A DNA stretch of 64,000 bases from CAXXHQ01 sp963665265. Its GTDB lineage: Bacteria; Planctomycetota; Planctomycetia; Pirellulales; Thermoguttaceae. Shown one piece after another: positions 35,276-43,844 of the stretch; the first letter of the stretch is position 1; each line of letters starts with the position of its first letter. The stretch lies in NCBI GenBank assembly GCA_963665265.2, contig OY762224.2:2542001-2606000 (forward strand). Reading direction: 5' to 3'. Under the pieces are notes generated by a model, which had not been told where the DNA came from, ran no database searches, and was given only the letters and a program-made list of their open reading frames with translations. A program made the position numbers and the translations under genes.

Positions 35276-36508
35276 TCAGAACGTCAGTCCGAGGCCATTT
35301 AGGCGACTTTCCGTTTCGGCCATCAAGGCGTCTTCGGCCGCCTCGTCGTCGGCCACGTAGGTGACCGAAAACCGCAAAAACGATCCGGCGTCATCCCACG
35401 GGACGGTGCAAATCGAATGGTCCGTAATGAGGAATTGGCTGCATTCCTCAGCGTTGGCGAAGGTACGGCCGGAGGCCGCCCCCTTCGGGCTTTTCGCGTA
35501 GAGGAAGTACGTTCCGCCTGGTACGGAGCATTCGAAACCGCAACGCTTTAACGTCGTAACCAACTTCTCCAGGCGGCGGCGATACTTTGCGCGGACGGTC
35601 TTCGGAATTTCCGCATTATCGACTGCGGAAATTGCCGCTTTTTGAATCGCGATAAATTGCCCGGAGTCGCAATTGTCTTTAACGTCGGCGAAGGCTCGAA
35701 CGATCCGTTCGTTACCGCAGACCCAGCCGAGTCGCCAGCCGATCATGTGCCACCCTTTCGATAGGGAGTGGACTTCGACGCCAACATCGCGAGCGCCGGG
35801 AACTTCCAAAAAGCTGAACGGCTTTTTGTCGTAACTGAGCATCATGTGGGCAGCGTCTTGAATCACGACAATTTCGTGTTTCTTGGCAAAGGCGATTACT
35901 TTTTCGTAGAACTCGCGAGTCGCGGTTTTGCCCGTCGGACTATTGGGGTAATTAATGACGAGTAATTTAGTGCGGCTTAAAACGTCGTTCGGAATTCCGT
36001 CGAGGTTTGGGAAGAAGTCGTTTTCGGCGAGCAAAGGGAGTCGGTAAACCTCGCCGCCGCAATATTTAGTGTGCGTTCCGGCAACTGGATACCCAGGCAC
36101 GGTCATCAGGGTAACGTCGCCTGGGTTGATGAACGCCATCGGCAGCATCGCCAAAGCTGTTTTTGAACCGATACAGTGATTGATTTCGGTCGCCGGGTCG
36201 AGCGTGACGTTAAATTCGCGCTGCATGAGACGAGCGACGGCCTCTTTAAAGGCTGGGATTCCGTTGTCGGCGTAGCCCCGATTATCGGGCTTGTTGATTT
36301 CGTCGGCCATCACGCGACGGACCGAAGCGTCGGCCATTTCGTCGTTTTCGCCGATTCCAAAGTCGATTAACTTTCGCTCGGGATGGTCGGCCAAGGCCTT
36401 CCGTTTAGCTCGTTTGATTTTTTCGAATTTATAGATCTCGGCGCCTTTGCCGTAATTGACGCCGCCGATTCGGTCTGCAAACAGCTTTTGGAAATAGGGG
36501 TCGCTCAT
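35276..36508 (-). CDS. dapL: LL-diaminopimelate aminotransferase
   Basis: PLP enzyme that makes LL-diaminopimelate directly from tetrahydrodipicolinate, a one-step shortcut to lysine and peptidoglycan precursor. The 410-residue class I aminotransferase has IDFGIGENDEMADASVRRVMADEI and GYADNGIPAFKEAVARLM near the N-terminus, NYPNSPTGKTA and the PLP lysine in HSLSKGWHMIGWRLGW. This pattern fits DapL better than aspartate aminotransferases, although close paralogues exist. The leader carries a terminator-like hairpin 27-65 bases before the start. Confidence 0.85.
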   Translation of the reverse strand: MSDPYFQKLFADRIGGVNYGKGAEIYKFEKIKRAKRKALADHPERKLIDFGIGENDEMADASVRRVMADEINKPDNRGYADNGIPAFKEAVARLMQREFNVTLDPATEINHCIGSKTALAMLPMAFINPGDVTLMTVPGYPVAGTHTKYCGGEVYRLPLLAENDFFPNLDGIPNDVLSRTKLLVINYPNSPTGKTATREFYEKVIAFAKKHEIVVIQDAAHMMLSYDKKPFSFLEVPGARDVGVEVHSLSKGWHMIGWRLGWVCGNERIVRAFADVKDNCDSGQFIAIQKAAISAVDNAEIPKTVRAKYRRRLEKLVTTLKRCGFECSVPGGTYFLYAKSPKGAASGRTFANAEECSQFLITDHSICTVPWDDAGSFLRFSVTYVADDEAAEDALMAETESRLNGLGLTF

Positions 36509-36528
36509 AATAGACTGGTATGGTCCTA

Positions 36529-36573
36529 AAAAAGAGGTTCCGCACGAGCGGCGATCGCTCGTCGAAGGCCTCG
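36529..36573 (-). promoter_or_regulatory. Terminator-like hairpin in the dapL leader
   Basis: On the minus strand a bulged stem (GAGG, TTC and CGAGCG pairing with CGCTCG, GAA and CCTC, 36535-36573) runs directly into six T residues (36529-36534). The dapL ATG is only about 20 bases further on, with no room for another promoter. It could be an attenuator for dapL, but I see no lysine-rich leader peptide upstream. Confidence 0.4.
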
Positions 36574-36916
36574 GCGTTTGCGGGCACGCGTTCCGCAGAG
36601 AATATTAAACACGCCTAAACCGTCGATGTTCTCCTAATATGACCTGGAAGTCAATCCCGACGTTCGATTTTCGCGCTTGATAAGATTGTCGTATCTGACT
36701 GGATGGTAAGCGGTTAACACTCTAGATCATGCGAGTTTTTCTTGCGAGGGAATATGCGGGCAGCCCCCAAACGGAAGGGCGGCGAATCGTTGACTGCGGG
36801 GGCCCCTCCGGCTATAGTGAGAAGCTGCATGTTTCGAGTCGATTTTGCTGTCCGTTTTGAGCATTTTTGGCGTTTGCACCTTTCTATCGCTCCTTTTTCG
36901 CAATTCGGTCAATCTC
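36574..36916. other. Divergent promoter region of dapL and the small conserved gene
   Basis: About 340 bases without a supported gene. Short open frames exist on both strands but have no family resemblance. No clear promoter pair can be picked out. Confidence 0.35.
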
Positions 36917-37372
36917 GTGAAACCTGTCCTGCAAGCAATAATTTTGGCCGAACACATATACTGCGATGAAGGCACCGGCAAAAAGGTGATTGCCGGAACG
37001 TTTAATCGGTACTTTATTTCGCCGACCGTTCAGCCGGTCAAGCGCGACGAAACGTCGCACGCGCCGGCCCAAATGCCGCTTGCCGCCGTTCTTCGGGCGG
37101 GGAATCCCTTCGCCTATGTTAGTTTGACGGAAGTCCGCGGCTCGATTGAAGTTAAGATTAGGCTCGTGTCGCTGCAAACCAACGAAGTATGTTTTGAATC
37201 GAGCCCCATTCCGATTCAATGCAACGACCCGTTGAGTAGCGTCGAGTTGGCGCTCCCGATCATGGAATTGCCGCATAAACCCGGGGATTACGCCCTCGAA
37301 CTCCTTTGCGAAGACGAAATTATCGGCTCTCACCGCATTAAAGGGGTCGAGCAACCGTTGAAATCGGCCTAA
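36917..37372 (+). CDS. Conserved planctomycete protein (DUF6941-like)
   Basis: A 151-residue cytoplasmic protein resembling the DUF6941 group: KPVLQAIILAEHIYCDEGTGKKVIAGTFNRYF at the N-terminus, then a beta-rich region (VSLTEVRGSIEVKIRLVSLQTNEV, ALPIMELPHKPGDYALELLCEDEIIGSHRI). I prefer the GTG at 36917, which begins exactly where family resemblance begins; a TTG at 36845 would add a hydrophobic stretch. No enzyme motif is visible and no function is known to me. Confidence 0.7.
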   Translation: MKPVLQAIILAEHIYCDEGTGKKVIAGTFNRYFISPTVQPVKRDETSHAPAQMPLAAVLRAGNPFAYVSLTEVRGSIEVKIRLVSLQTNEVCFESSPIPIQCNDPLSSVELALPIMELPHKPGDYALELLCEDEIIGSHRIKGVEQPLKSA

Positions 37373-37550
37373 GTTGCGGCGGCGATCCGCCATATTTCCA
37401 AACGTCGCGTTTTTAAGTATCATTGAATGTTTCCGACGGGAACTTTTGCGTGTCTTGATATAGACGGCGCGAATGGCCGTTGATGTAGTTTTTTGCGAAA
37501 AGAAGAATTCAAGCTCGCCCCGTCCATTTATCGTATAAAGACTGGAACGC

Positions 37551-37634
37551 ATGTCCTTCGACGCCGTCAACCCGATAATCGACCTCCCGCTCCACAGCCT
37601 TGGCGTAGCGGTAGAGATTATTATTGGCGTATGA
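37551..37634 (+). CDS. cimA leader peptide rich in branched-chain residues
   Basis: A 27-codon frame with an ATG at 37551 and TGA at 37632-37634. Twelve of 27 residues are Ile, Val or Leu, and it ends VAVEIIIGV, with three consecutive ATT codons at 37617-37625. One base separates the stop from a three-strand RNA switch, and cimA follows. This is the layout of a ribosome-stalling leader peptide that senses charged tRNA-Ile. A TATAAA at 37534-37539 could be the -10 box, which would make the start almost leaderless; that is uncertain. Confidence 0.75.
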   Translation: MSFDAVNPIIDLPLHSLGVAVEIIIGV

Positions 37635-37635
37635 C

Positions 37636-37706
37636 GACCTGAGGGTTTCCGGTCAAAGTTCGCTTCGCCCAAACCCTGAGGTCAAACCGGCCTGAGGGTT
37701 TTTTTT
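37636..37706 (+). promoter_or_regulatory. Three-strand transcription attenuator of cimA
   Basis: Strand 1 (GACCTGAGGGTTT, 37636-37648) and strand 3 (GGCCTGAGGGTTT, 37689-37701) are near-identical, and both pair with strand 2 (AAACCCTGAGGTC, 37671-37683). Pairing 1:2 gives 12 of 13 pairs and would be the antiterminator; pairing 2:3 gives 12 of 13 (one G-U) and is followed by T8 (37699-37706), an intrinsic terminator. A ribosome waiting at the Ile codons leaves strand 1 free, while one that reaches the stop codon covers it, so isoleucine supply should favour termination. Confidence 0.75.
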
Positions 37707-37745
37707 GTTAACGGTCAATCGCGTTCGTTCCAAGAAAGAAATCGC

Positions 37746-39320
37746 ATGTCTCGACGCATCGAATTGTACGACACGACTCTCCGCGACGGCTCGCAAGCCG
37801 AGGGAATCAGTTTCTCGCTGCACGACAAGCTCGAACTGGCCCAACGGCTCGACGAACTCGGATTCGATTTCGTCGAAGGAGGCTATCCGGCCTCGAACGA
37901 GAAAGACGCTCAGTTTTTTCGCGACGCGCAAAAGCTCGCGCTCAAAAACGCGAAGATTTGCGCCTTCGGCATGACTCGCCGCAAAGGAGTGAAGCCGGAA
38001 GAGGACGTCGGGCTGAAGGCGCTTCTCGACGCGCAAACGCCGGTGATTACGATTGTAGGAAAATCGTCCGCCTTTCAAGCGATTGAAGTGATCCGCGCTT
38101 CGCGCGAGGAAAATCTCGAAATGATCGCTGAAAGCGTGCGTTACCTCCGCGCCGCCGGGCGCGAAGTCATTTACGACGCCGAACATTTCTTCGACGGGTG
38201 GAAAGAGGACGCCGAATACGCGCTTTCGACCTTGCGCACGGCGGCCGAAGCGGGAGCCAAGCTCGTCGTTCTTTGCGACACGAACGGCGGCACGATGCCC
38301 GAGGAAATCGCGGCCGGCGTGAAAGCGGCGGTAATGAGCGTGGAAGTTCCCGTGGGAATTCACGCGCACAACGATTGCGGGTTGGCCGTGGCGAACAGTC
38401 TCGCCGCGGTCGAAGCGGGGGCCTCGCACGTTCAAGGGACGATTAACGGCTTCGGGGAACGCTGCGGCAACGTCGATCTTACGACGGTCGCCGCTAATTT
38501 GGCGTTGAAAAAAACCGGCTACGAAGTTCTCGCTTCGGACGGAATTCCCCGTCTTACGGAGCTATCCCGTTTCGTTTATGAAATGGTGAATATGAATTTC
38601 CGGCCGAACCAGCCGTTCGTCGGCAAAAGCGCGTTCGCCCACAAGGGCGGCATGCATGTCAGCGGAATTCAACGGAACCCGTCGAGCTACGAGCATATCG
38701 ATCCGTGCCTCGTCGGAAACGAGCGCCGCATTTTGGTGAGCGAGCTTTCCGGTCGATCGAACATCATCGCGTTGGCGCAAAAGCATCACATACGCCAAGA
38801 CCCGAAGTTGATGGACCAGATTTTGGCCAAGATCGTTTCGATGGAAGGGGCCGGTTATCAATTCGAGGCCGCCCAAGGTTCGTTCGACATGCTCGTTCGC
38901 CGCTGCATGGGGACGTACAAGCCGCATTTTGAAAAAATTAACTATCATGTGAACGTCGAAACGGTAGGCGACGAAGGAGTGCGAACCGAGGCGACGGTGA
39001 AAATTCGCATCGGCGACGTCATTCGCCACGAGGTTGCCGAGGGGGACGGCCCGATCAACGCTCTCGACAACGCGATGCGTAAGGCGTTGCATCCTTGCTT
39101 CCCCGGCCTGGAGAAAATGCACTTGATCGATTATAAAGTCCGGGTTATCAACTCCGAGGCGGCCACGGCCGCCGGCGTCCGGGTCGTCGTCGAAAGCCAA
39201 GACGAAAATGACGTTTGGGGAACCGTCGGCGTCAGCGAAAACGTGATCGAGGCCAGTTGGATCGCCTTGGTCGACAGCATCGAATACAAATTAGCCAAAG
39301 ACGAAGAACGAAAAGGATGA
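37746..39320 (+). CDS. cimA: (R)-citramalate synthase
   Basis: Condenses pyruvate and acetyl-CoA to citramalate, the first step of the threonine-independent route to isoleucine. The 524 residues show the DRE-TIM motif YDTTLRDGSQAEGISFSLHD, EGGYPASNEKD, DAEHFFDGW, CDTNGGTMPEE and HAHNDCGLAVANSLAAVEAGASHVQGT, then a C-terminal LeuA allosteric domain. The N-terminal pattern (GxSFS..DK, EGG(Y/W)P.SN.KD) is that of the Geobacter-type CimA group, not LeuA. The Ile-rich leader upstream independently supports an isoleucine role. It lies 132 bases before valS and may be co-transcribed with it. Confidence 0.92.
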   Translation: MSRRIELYDTTLRDGSQAEGISFSLHDKLELAQRLDELGFDFVEGGYPASNEKDAQFFRDAQKLALKNAKICAFGMTRRKGVKPEEDVGLKALLDAQTPVITIVGKSSAFQAIEVIRASREENLEMIAESVRYLRAAGREVIYDAEHFFDGWKEDAEYALSTLRTAAEAGAKLVVLCDTNGGTMPEEIAAGVKAAVMSVEVPVGIHAHNDCGLAVANSLAAVEAGASHVQGTINGFGERCGNVDLTTVAANLALKKTGYEVLASDGIPRLTELSRFVYEMVNMNFRPNQPFVGKSAFAHKGGMHVSGIQRNPSSYEHIDPCLVGNERRILVSELSGRSNIIALAQKHHIRQDPKLMDQILAKIVSMEGAGYQFEAAQGSFDMLVRRCMGTYKPHFEKINYHVNVETVGDEGVRTEATVKIRIGDVIRHEVAEGDGPINALDNAMRKALHPCFPGLEKMHLIDYKVRVINSEAATAAGVRVVVESQDENDVWGTVGVSENVIEASWIALVDSIEYKLAKDEERKG

Positions 39321-39330
39321 GGGAGGAGGG

Positions 39331-39365
39331 ATGAAGGATGAATCATTGCAACCTTCATCCTTCAT
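39331..39365 (+). repeat. 12-bp hairpin between cimA and valS
   Basis: A perfect inverted repeat (ATGAAGGATGAA and its complement) with an 11-base loop, built from GGATGAA-like units that occur again nearby. No T-run follows, so read-through from cimA into valS is likely. Confidence 0.6.
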
Positions 39366-39452
39366 AATTCATTCGTCATCCTTTCGTTACATTATTTTCG
39401 CGCAGAAAAATAGCGAACGATTCATACATAACATTGGTTTGGACAACATAAA

Positions 39453-42400
39453 ATGTCTTCAGATTTTTCGGTGAACGATCTTCCCAAGCAGTACGATCAC
39501 TCGGCCACGCAACAGAAGTGGTATAAGTTTTGGGAGGAAAAAGGCTATTTTCATAGCGAGCCGAACCCGAACAAAAAACCTTATACGATCGTCATTCCGC
39601 CGCCGAACGTGACCGGGGCCTTGCACCTTGGGCACGCTTTGAACAACACGCTGCAAGACGTGTTGATTCGTCAAAAGCGGATGCAAGGTTATGAGACGCT
39701 GTGGATGCCCGGCACCGATCACGCCGGCATCGCCACGCAAGCGGTGGTCGAGCGTCGGTTGTTGCAGGAGGAAAAGCTCTCCCGGCACGATCTTGGTCGG
39801 GAAGGATTGGTCGATCGCATTTGGAAGTGGAAGGCGGCCTACGAAGAACGCATTCTCGGCCAATTGAAGAGCATGGGGTGCAGTTGCGATTGGAAGCGAA
39901 CACGTTTCACGCTCGATCCCGTTTGCGCCCGAGCCGTTCGCCACACGTTCTTTTCGTTGTTCAAGCAGAAGTTGATTTATCGCGGCAATCGGCTCGTCAA
40001 TTGGGATACGATGTTGCAAACGGCCGTTAGCGACGACGAAGTTTTTTACGAAACCGTCGACGGGCATTTTTGGTACTTCCGCTATCCGATCGTTTCGCCG
40101 AAGGCGGGCGAGCCGAAATTCGTGACCGTGGCGACCACTCGGCCCGAAACGATGTTGGGCGACACGGCCGTGGCGGTGCATCCCGATCCGGCGGCCGCGC
40201 TCGATCAAGCCGAGCAAGAGGCCCTTGCGCGACTTGAGGCCGCGCCGACTAAAGAGAAGCCGCCGATCCAAGATCAGATCGACGAAATCCGTCGCCGCAA
40301 AACGGAGATGCTTCCGCTGTTGCTCACGTTGGCCACGATGGCCCGCGAAGGGCGGAAGATCATGCTTCCGCTGATGAACCGCGAAATTCCGCTCATCGGC
40401 GACGAATGGGCGAAGCCTGAATTGGGAACCGGCTGCGTTAAAATCACCCCGGCCCATGACCCCAACGATTATGAAGTCGGTCTGCGTCGCGGCCTGCCGA
40501 TGATTAACATTTTGAACAAGGACGGCACGCTCAACGAAGCCGCCGGCGCCTATCAAGGGCTCCTCATTCAGAAAGCTCGCGATAAAGTCGTCGCCGATTT
40601 GGAAGCGCTCGAACTCGTTGAAAAGATTGAAGACCGGCAGATCGAACTGGCGCACAGCGACCGCTCGAAAGCGGCGATTGAGCCGCTCTTGACCGATCAA
40701 TGGTTCGTCAAAATGGACCATCTCGCGCAAACGGCGATCGACTCGGTCGTCGAAGGCCGCGTCCATATTTATCCTCATCGCTACGCAAAGGGCTACGTCG
40801 ATTGGTTGAGCGAAAAACGCGATTGGCCGATCAGCCGTCAATTGTGGTGGGGACATCAAATCGCTATTTGGTATTGCAAAGGGGCAAGCGAAGCGGAACT
40901 GCAAAAAGCCTTCGCCGGTCGTACCGACGTCGTTTGGCAGCACGACGAAAACAACGACCAATGGCTGATTTGCGCGCAAGAGAAGGATTTGGCGGAAGAC
41001 GCCGTGCCCGGACGGAAATTGGTCCGCGATCCCGACGTTCTCGACACCTGGTTCAGTTCGGCATTGTGGCCGCATTCGACGCTTGGCTGGCCCGAGCGTA
41101 CGCCGGAGTTGGAGTATTACTATCCGACCGACGTGCTTATCACTAGCCGCGACATTATCACGCTTTGGGTCGCCCGCATGGTGCTGACCGGCGTGCAGAA
41201 CGTAGGATGCGAGCCGTTCAAAGACGTTTTCATTCATCCGAAAATTTTGGACGGCTACGGCGAAGGAATGTCGAAGTCGAAAGGAAACGGCGTCGACCCG
41301 ATCGACGTGATGGAGAAATTCGGCGCCGACTCGCTTCGCTTCGGCCTTGCTTATCTCACGACCGAGACGCAAGACATTCGGATGCCGGTCGATTTTGAAT
41401 GCCCGCATTGCAATAAACTGATTGCGCAAACCAAAGAGAACCGCGTTAAGCCGCGATTGAAATGCAAAGAGTGCGGCAAGGAATTCTCGACGCAATGGGC
41501 CGAGAAGCCCGCCGACGTGGAATTGCCGCGCGGCGCCGTGGTCAGCGACCGCTTCGAGCTTTCGCGCAACTTTTGCAACAAACTTTGGAACGCTTCGCGT
41601 TTCGCTTTGATGAATTTGGAAGGATTCACGCCGGCCCCGGTGACCGACGCCGAGTTGTACGTCGAAGACGCATGGCTTTTGAGCCGTTTGGCGACGATGA
41701 CGCAGGGGGTGACCGACGCGTTGGCCGAGTATCGTTACGCCGACGCCGCTCGCTTTATCTACGATTTCGCGTGGGACGAGTTTTGCAGCTTCTACGTCGA
41801 GATGGTCAAGGGCCGATTGCAGAACGAGGAGCAACGCCCGGTGGCGCAGCGAGTCTTGGTTCACGCGCTCGACACGCTGCTTCGTTTGATGCATCCGATG
41901 TTGCCGTTTTTGACCGAGGAAGTTTGGTCGCTGTTGGCCAAGTTGGCTCCGTCGCGCGGACTCGACAAGGTTGAAAAAGCGTCCGAAAGCATTATGATCG
42001 CCGCTTGGCCCGTGGCCGATCCGCGCCGCGTGAATCCGGAAACGGAATCCCGTTTCTCGGTGTTCCAAGAAGTTTTGCGAGTCGTTCGCGACATCCGGAT
42101 GCGACAGAACATTGCGCCGAAGATCACGCTTATGTTCGGTGTGCGATGCGACGAGGCGACGGCCGCCTTGCTTCGGCCGATGGAGCCGTACTTCGCATCG
42201 ATGGCCACGGCCGAGGCGACGGCGTGGGGGCCGAACGTCGAGGCGCCGGAGTTGGCCGCCAACGCCACGCTGCGCGGCATGGAGATATTCGTCGATTTGG
42301 CCGGCCTGATCGACGTGGCCGCCGAAATCGATCGCAAGCAAAAAGAGGCCGAGAAGCTTGTCGGAGCGGTGGCCGCGAAAAAGAAGAAGCTTGAAAACAA

Positions 42401-42524
42401 GAGCTTCGTCGATCGCGCGCCCGCCGACGTCGTGCAAAAAGAGCGTGAAAGCTTGGCCGACCTCGAATCGCAACTGGCCGCCGCGCAAGCGGCCGTCGAG
42501 CAGCTATCGAAAATGAAGAAGTAA
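39453..42524 (+). CDS. valS: Valyl-tRNA synthetase with zinc-ribbon insert
   Basis: Class I synthetase that charges tRNA-Val. The HIGH motif is HLGH (58-61) in PPPNVTGALHLGHAL, and KMSKS is MSKSK (606-610). The editing domain carries TTRPETMLGD and a charged helical insert of about 50 residues (about 245-300). Just after KMSKS is a four-cysteine zinc ribbon, CPHC/CKEC (Cys650, 653, 671, 674), which most bacterial ValRS lack. The anticodon-binding domain and a C-terminal coiled coil (about 950-1023) complete it. At 1023 residues it is somewhat longer than E. coli ValRS (951). Confidence 0.95.
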   Translation: MSSDFSVNDLPKQYDHSATQQKWYKFWEEKGYFHSEPNPNKKPYTIVIPPPNVTGALHLGHALNNTLQDVLIRQKRMQGYETLWMPGTDHAGIATQAVVERRLLQEEKLSRHDLGREGLVDRIWKWKAAYEERILGQLKSMGCSCDWKRTRFTLDPVCARAVRHTFFSLFKQKLIYRGNRLVNWDTMLQTAVSDDEVFYETVDGHFWYFRYPIVSPKAGEPKFVTVATTRPETMLGDTAVAVHPDPAAALDQAEQEALARLEAAPTKEKPPIQDQIDEIRRRKTEMLPLLLTLATMAREGRKIMLPLMNREIPLIGDEWAKPELGTGCVKITPAHDPNDYEVGLRRGLPMINILNKDGTLNEAAGAYQGLLIQKARDKVVADLEALELVEKIEDRQIELAHSDRSKAAIEPLLTDQWFVKMDHLAQTAIDSVVEGRVHIYPHRYAKGYVDWLSEKRDWPISRQLWWGHQIAIWYCKGASEAELQKAFAGRTDVVWQHDENNDQWLICAQEKDLAEDAVPGRKLVRDPDVLDTWFSSALWPHSTLGWPERTPELEYYYPTDVLITSRDIITLWVARMVLTGVQNVGCEPFKDVFIHPKILDGYGEGMSKSKGNGVDPIDVMEKFGADSLRFGLAYLTTETQDIRMPVDFECPHCNKLIAQTKENRVKPRLKCKECGKEFSTQWAEKPADVELPRGAVVSDRFELSRNFCNKLWNASRFALMNLEGFTPAPVTDAELYVEDAWLLSRLATMTQGVTDALAEYRYADAARFIYDFAWDEFCSFYVEMVKGRLQNEEQRPVAQRVLVHALDTLLRLMHPMLPFLTEEVWSLLAKLAPSRGLDKVEKASESIMIAAWPVADPRRVNPETESRFSVFQEVLRVVRDIRMRQNIAPKITLMFGVRCDEATAALLRPMEPYFASMATAEATAWGPNVEAPELAANATLRGMEIFVDLAGLIDVAAEIDRKQKEAEKLVGAVAAKKKKLENKSFVDRAPADVVQKERESLADLESQLAAAQAAVEQLSKMKK

Positions 42525-42638
42525 GCAACTGTAGCAGGCGCTCGCCGAGCGCTGTGTAGCGATTTTTCGCGGTATAAAGCGCCGGGGCGGGACATCGTCC
42601 CGGCGGCAGTAGCACGCCTCAATATTCCTGAGTCGGCC
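42525..42638. repeat. Palindromes between valS and the barrel gene
   Basis: Two hairpin modules lie between convergent genes: GGCGCTCG/CGAGCGCT (about 42538-42554) and GGGGCGGGAC/GTCCCGGCGG around ATC (about 42582-42605). They resemble the module types near 17 kb and may serve as terminators here, although T-runs are poor. Confidence 0.55.
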
Positions 42639-43844
42639 CTAGAATGAATATTCCAGGCCGACGGCGGCGCCGTGATAAAACACGCCGGAGTTGCAATTAA
42701 TGCCTAGCGCCTGGACGGAGCTATCGACCCATCTGGTCGTAGTGTAGGTTTGCTGAACTTGTTCCGGCGCTAGGGCGACCCCTTCAATCCAGATCACTTC
42801 ATAGCCGGCCTTTAGCGTTAGCCGATCGTTAATTTGGTACTCGCAGCGCAAGCCGGTCTCGCCGACGAAAGCGGTATGGTCGGTCGAATCGGACGCCGAG
42901 TATACGCTCTTATGGATTACGCTAACGGCGGTCATCTGTTTCGCGTCATTGTCGAAAATTCCCGCTTTTATTAGCCCGCCAATCGAAAATCGTCCGCGTT
43001 CGAATAGTTTTCCGTCCGCGCCTATTTGGAACCCGAAGAGATTATTTCTTGTCTTCGTGGTCCAGAAAGGCGGTTCCGTGCTGACCGTGGGAGGCGACAG
43101 GGCGCCCACGAGACTTTCATTGAGGTCCATCCAACGGAAGCCGGCCAGCATCGTTAGTCGGCGATAAGGGTTCCATCGCACGTTTGCCTCGGCGTTATAC
43201 AGTTGCGAAGCGTAGTCCCAGGCCATTGCCTGGGTGGAGTCTTGATTCGTTTGTATCCAGCCGTTCCAGCCGCCGGGAGTCATTGTGAAGAGCCAGCGTC
43301 CGGGCGCCCGCATGACGAGACAGTCGGACGAGTCATTCGGGAGAACCGTTCTATTGCTGTTGAAACCGTCGATTTGGAAATAGGTCAGTTCCAAGTCGTA
43401 TCCGCTATCGCCGTGTCGAATTAAGCCTAGACGGGGGCCGGCGTTAAAGCCTTGTTGAAAATCGTTGCCGGTAAGCGCCTCGGCGCCGGGCGTGGTGAAG
43501 AGATTGCCGAACGTCGTGCTGCCCGGCACGCGATCGGCCGGCGGATAACCTGATACTCTTTCGACGAGCGTTTGGTTGCCGCCGCCTGACCGGCTCAACG
43601 CGATGACCTCGGCCGATGCGGTCCAGCGCGGACGACAAGACGGCAAGCAGCAGTTCGTATCGCAGCAATCCGCGTTGGGCGATTGGGCGGCCAGCATTTG
43701 GGAAAACGATGCGGGGGAAATATCCTCGGCCTCGGCCGACACACGGTTGTCGGTCGAATTGTTTGGTTCCAGTTCAGCGGCGAAGCTAGACGTCCAAAAC
43801 GAGAAGACGCAAACGACGGCGCCAAGCAACTTGCAGGAATTCAT
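42639..43844 (-). CDS. BBP7-like outer-membrane beta-barrel protein
   Basis: A 401-residue outer-membrane protein of the kind abundant in planctomycetes. I start it at the ATG at 43844, with GAGG eight bases upstream. The signal peptide (MNSCKLLGAVVCVFSFWTSSFA) is followed by a Cys-rich segment (NADCCDTNCCLPSCRPRW), then RWTASAEVIALSRSGGGNQTL and repeated amphipathic strands (AGFRWMDLNESL, YQINDRLTLKAGYEVIWIEGVAL). It ends in LEYSF, with the terminal Phe used for barrel insertion. The substrate or role is unknown. Confidence 0.8.
   Translation of the reverse strand: MNSCKLLGAVVCVFSFWTSSFAAELEPNNSTDNRVSAEAEDISPASFSQMLAAQSPNADCCDTNCCLPSCRPRWTASAEVIALSRSGGGNQTLVERVSGYPPADRVPGSTTFGNLFTTPGAEALTGNDFQQGFNAGPRLGLIRHGDSGYDLELTYFQIDGFNSNRTVLPNDSSDCLVMRAPGRWLFTMTPGGWNGWIQTNQDSTQAMAWDYASQLYNAEANVRWNPYRRLTMLAGFRWMDLNESLVGALSPPTVSTEPPFWTTKTRNNLFGFQIGADGKLFERGRFSIGGLIKAGIFDNDAKQMTAVSVIHKSVYSASDSTDHTAFVGETGLRCEYQINDRLTLKAGYEVIWIEGVALAPEQVQQTYTTTRWVDSSVQALGINCNSGVFYHGAAVGLEYSF

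Noticed and set aside
37746..39320. 2-isopropylmalate synthase (leuA)
   Set aside because: The related fold was considered, but the N-terminal motifs are those of citramalate synthase and the leader has Ile, not Leu, control codons at its end.
39459..42488. A 1009-codon open frame on the minus strand opposite valS
   Set aside because: It is the mirror of a well-supported gene. Strong codon bias at valS keeps the opposite frame free of stops; the translation has no known domain.
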